From contig OY747709.1 in NCBI GenBank assembly GCA_963556495.2, positions 56,332,930 to 56,396,929 on the forward strand: 64,000 nucleotides of DNA, in the 5' to 3' direction. Each line of letters begins with the position of its first letter. Within the stretch, counting starts at the first letter, position 1. Positions 60,621 to 64,000 of this stretch are shown in pieces. Made by a program: the position numbers and the translations under genes. Source of the DNA: Valencia hispanica (lineage: Eukaryota > Chordata > Actinopteri > Cyprinodontiformes > Valenciidae). The notes under the pieces were generated by a model. The model ran no database searches, was not told where the DNA came from, and saw nothing but the letters and a program-made list of their open reading frames with translations.

Positions 60621-60879
60621 TCACATTTTGTTCAAAGACATTTCTATCATTGACATTAAATTTCATTAATGTGAAATAATTGATCTAATGAGGTTTCCCA
60701 TCGTTACTCAGGAGTCATCTTTCTAAACTGAATAATAGATTTGGCCATTTTAGTTCATACAGTTGTTTATCATTTGACTTGTTTCCTTGGATTAGTTCCC
60801 TTTTTTTTAACCAAAAAAACCTTGAAGAAATCATTAACCAATTAAGCTCCTTCTCTTCCTGTCTTGATATCCTACCCAC

Positions 60880-61690
60880 GATCAACAGTCAGCACACAGC
60901 TTCAGTTAATACAGCTAGAAACTACTGACCAGGCCTGAAATCTAGGTGTAGTAATGGACTCAGACCTGAACCTCCAGGGTCACATAAAGGTCAATAACAA
61001 GGTCAGCGTTCTATCACCTGAAGAACATTTCTAGGATTAAAGGACTGATGTCACAACAGGACCTAGAAAAACTCATCCATGCAGTTATCTTTAGTCGGCT
61101 TGATTACTGCAACAGCGTCTTCACAGGTCTGCCTAAAAAGTCAATCAGACAGCTGCAGCTGATCCAGAACGCTGCTGCTCGTGTTCCTCACTAGAACCAG
61201 GAAAGTAGAGCACATCACCCCAGTTCTAAAGTCCTTACACTGGCTCCCTGTAGCTCAGAGAATAGACTTCTAGATACTTTTACTAGTTTATAAATCATTG
61301 AATGGCTTAGCACCAAAGTATGTTGAAGATCTACTGTTACTATAGCAACCCCCCCCCAGACCAATCAGGTCCTCTAATTCCAGTCGACTCAACATCCCTA
61401 GAATCAGAACCAAACATGGAGAAGCAGCTTTCAGTTTCTATGCTCCTCTAATCTGGAACAAACTTCCAGAAAACTGCAAAGCTGCTGAAACTCTGAGTTC
61501 TTTTAAATAAAGGCTAAAAACGTTTCTGTTTAGAGCTGCCTTTGAGTCATGCTAACATGTATTATATGTTTTGTCTGTGTTTTACTGCTATTTTTATTTT
61601 ATCCCCTTGATCGTGTAAAGCACCATGAATTAGCTTGTTGTTGAATGTGTGCTATATTAATAAAACTGCCTTGCGTCTCTATTTAAGTCT
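60880..61690 (+). mobile_element. L2-clade LINE 3' end
   Basis: Plus-strand remnant of the C-terminal part and tail of an L2/Maui-type non-LTR retrotransposon. Broken-frame stretches read DYCNSVFTGLPKKSIRQLQL, HWLPVAQRIDF, KSLNGLAPKYVEDL and FSFYAPLIWNKLPENCKAAE, followed by a tail ending AATAAAACTGCC. In-frame stops show it is dead. Confidence 0.75.
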
Positions 61691-62974
61691 GTTTCCGATC
61701 TCCTAATGTCCCTCAGCTGTTCTCTCCTGATTCTGGTCGTTCTCCACTCCTTCCTCGGTCCATACAGGCTATTTCATTTAAGCGGTCAAACTCTAATGTC
61801 CCAGATTGACTCTGTTTTGGGACGGAGAAGCCATTTAAATTGTTGTTTATTTCAAATATAAACAGGATTTTATGCTACAGACACCGACGGACTCAGTGGA
61901 CCAACTAGGAGAACGTTCCTTCTTCAGGTCCAGGAACTGTTTGCTGTTTCTGTGGAAAACTTGGGTCCAGAACCAGATTGTTCTGGATGAAGGAGACTTC
62001 TGGTACCACTCAGCAGCTCCTGACAGACTGATGGAGGATCCTGTGAGCGTGAATCTGTTTATCTTTGATTTCATCCGGTTGTGTCTGAGGCTGCAGCGGA
62101 CCAGAACTCCTCGCCGTCTGTGAATCTGGGAGGATGATGATGAGGAACAGGAGGCAGGGACGGCTGGGAGGGAAACCAGCGATGACCTCCAGAGGTCAGG
62201 CTCTGATACCTGAGGAGTGTCTGCAGGTCTGGACCCGGCCAGAGGAGAAATCGTTTCTGGAGGGAAAACAGCAGAAAGTCAACCAAACCTTCACATTCAG
62301 AGGAATTTAAGGGAGTAAAAACCAAAAAGGCAGATTTTAGTTTTAGATAAGAGAAGATGCTGATAGATCAATAAAACGATCCTGACTTTCTACACCCAGT
62401 CAGTCACATAAAGACCTGAAAACATCCAGACTCCAAGAATAACGAGTTCAATTTATCCTGGAGCATCAAAACAGAACCAAGTCAGATCAACAGGTCGGAT
62501 GTTCGGCTCTAGATCCAGATTGGACCTTCATAAGAACATAATCAGAACTCGATCAGAGAACAACTGGGGCGCAGATTATCTTAAATCTTCCACAGGAGAA
62601 CAAATAGGAAGAGAAATTATGATGTGAAACTTTTATTTTCCTCCTGGTTTCACTTAATTAATCTGGGTTAGAAAAAGACAGAATTTTGATCATTTTCCAA
62701 AAATCTGTCTTCATTCATCTGTTAAACTGGTCTGTGTTACTGATCCATCAACAACAACAATAATAATAATAACAATAATAACAATAGCTGAAAAAAACTC
62801 ACATATCTGGTCAGGGATCTTCAGTGGCGCCACTAGGGGGCGCTACAGTTCCTCCCAGAGCACCTGCAAGAAATATTTTCTTTTTTCAGTTTGTTGTAAT
62901 ATTTCATAAAGTCTGATTGTGACACTTTATATATAAAACTAAAATAATATCTAATAAATTATGAACAAAACTAT
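61691..62974. other. Flank with no recognised gene
   Basis: The frames 61872-62123 (+) and 62325-62071 (-) overlap head to head and match no family I know; neither has splice or codon evidence. A small (AAT/AAC)n tract lies at 62,745-62,785. The only notable site is the CTCF-like motif at 62830. Confidence 0.4.
62830..62843 (+). promoter_or_regulatory. CTCF-like motif, forward
   Basis: CCACTAGGGGGCGC, an optimal CTCF core, followed by TACAG. It lies about 2.4 kb upstream of the start codon of the proSAAS-like gene. Inferred from the motif only. Confidence 0.5.
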
Positions 62975-64000
62975 GAATAAACCAGGAACTAAGAACCAGA
63001 AACTAGGAAACAGGATCCAGGGACTAAGAACTAGTAACCAGGGGGCAGGGTCCAGTGACTAGGAACCAAGGACCTGGGACTAGAAACCAGGAACAAAGAT
63101 CCAGAGACTAGGAACCAGGGACTAGGAACCAGGGAGCAGAAACCAGTGACTAAGAACCAGGAAGCAAGGACCAGTGACTAGCAAACAAGGAACCTGGGAC
63201 TAGAAACCATGGAGTAAAGACTAGTAACCAGGGAACAGGAACCAGTGACTAGGAACCAGGAACCTAGGGTTAGGAACCAGGGACAAAGATCCAGAGACCA
63301 GGGACTAAGAACCTGGGAGTAAGAACCAGGTACTATGGACTAGGAGTCAGGGACAAGGGACTAGGAACCAGGAAGTAAGAACAAGGGACTAAGAACCTGG
63401 GACTAGGAACCTGAGACTAGGAACTAGGGACTAAGAACCTGGGACTAGGAACTAGGGACTAGGAACCAGGTATCGGGGACTAAGAACCTGGGAGTAGGAA
63501 CCAGGGACTAGGAACCTGAGACTAGGGACTAGGAACCAGGGAGCAGAAACCAGTGACTAAGAACCAGGGACTAGGAACCTGAGACTAGGGACTAGGAACC
63601 AGGGAGCAGAAACCAGTGACTAAGAACCAGGAAGCAGGGACCTGGGACGATGAACCAAGGACCAGTGACTAGGAACGAGTAAGCAGAGACCAGTGACTAG
63701 GAACGAGTAAGCAGAGACCAGTGACTAGCAAACAGGGAACCTGGGACTAGTAACCAGTAACTAGTAAAGACTAGTAACCAGGGAACAGGAGCCAGTGACT
63801 AGGAACCAGGAACAAAGATCCAGAGACCAGGGACTAAGAACCTGGGAGTAGGAACCAGGGACTATGGACTAGGAGTCAGGGACAAGGGACTCGGAACCAG
63901 GGAGGGAGAACAAGAGACTAGGAACCTGAGACTAGGAACTAGGGACTAAGAACTTGGAACTAGGAACCAGGGACTAAAAGCCAGGGACAAGGGACTGGGA
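62975..64000. repeat. Degenerate minisatellite GGGACTAGGAACCAG
   Basis: Irregular 13-15-bp words GGGACTAGGAACCAG, GGGACTAAGAACCTG, AGCAGAAACCAGTGACTA, running off the right edge of the window. Longer blocks recur (for example 63,503-63,570 and 63,560-63,625). Confidence 0.93.

Noticed and set aside
61872..62325. Overlapping 83- and 84-codon frames as small genes
   Set aside because: No recognisable family, overlapping on opposite strands, no splice or conservation evidence.

Overview
The window is genomic DNA from a vertebrate, most likely a ray-finned (teleost) fish. The evidence is intron-rich genes with consensus GT-AG splice sites, degenerate L2-clade LINE fragments, a tRNA-derived SINE family, several short terminal-inverted-repeat DNA transposons of types common in teleosts, and very many minisatellites. 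The species cannot be named from the sequence.

Layout: (1) 526-17,540, + strand: cxxc1 (CFP1), the CpG-binding subunit of the SET1 H3K4 methyltransferase complex. Its 5' exons lie outside the window; the visible part runs from the PHD finger to the stop codon in 12 exons. (2) 17,597-23,305: a 5.7-kb 12-bp satellite just past the cxxc1 poly(A) signal, then a Tc1-like remnant and an AT palindrome array. (3) 25,300-40,100, + strand: hdac6, apparently complete. It has one non-coding and 27 coding exons that join in frame to 1,089 residues, with two deacetylase domains and a ZnF-UBP domain. (4) 41,381-48,270, + strand: a four-helix LHFPL tetraspan gene close to LHFPL3/4/5. (5) 48,290-52,900: intergenic, with a GC-rich 17-bp array, a SINE and two non-autonomous transposons. 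(6) 60,443-52,953, - strand: a proSAAS-like prohormone (pcsk1nl type), 342 residues in five coding exons, with the LLRVKR convertase-inhibitor motif. (7) 60,500-64,000: the flank upstream of the proSAAS-like gene, with an L2 LINE 3' end, a strong CTCF-like motif and another minisatellite running off the window.

The genes do not form one pathway. cxxc1 and hdac6 are chromatin or cytoskeletal regulators, the LHFPL protein is a membrane accessory tetraspan, and proSAAS is a neuroendocrine peptide precursor. HDAC6 and PCSK1N are also near neighbours on human Xp11.23, so hdac6 plus the proSAAS-like gene looks like an old conserved block.

The most striking property is tandem repetition. By my boundaries about 28 kb (roughly 44 %) of the window is minisatellite or microsatellite, in at least 16 unrelated arrays. 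Several fill an intron almost from splice donor to splice acceptor. Because their units are multiples of 3 bp or lack stop codons, they give very long open frames (600-1,100 codons), which I treat as artefacts. I found no single obvious new gene system. The best candidates for new biology are the arrays that multiply a recognisable protein-binding motif: CCAAT plus a CRE-like site, CTCF-like cores, dense CpG, and polypyrimidine next to splice sites.
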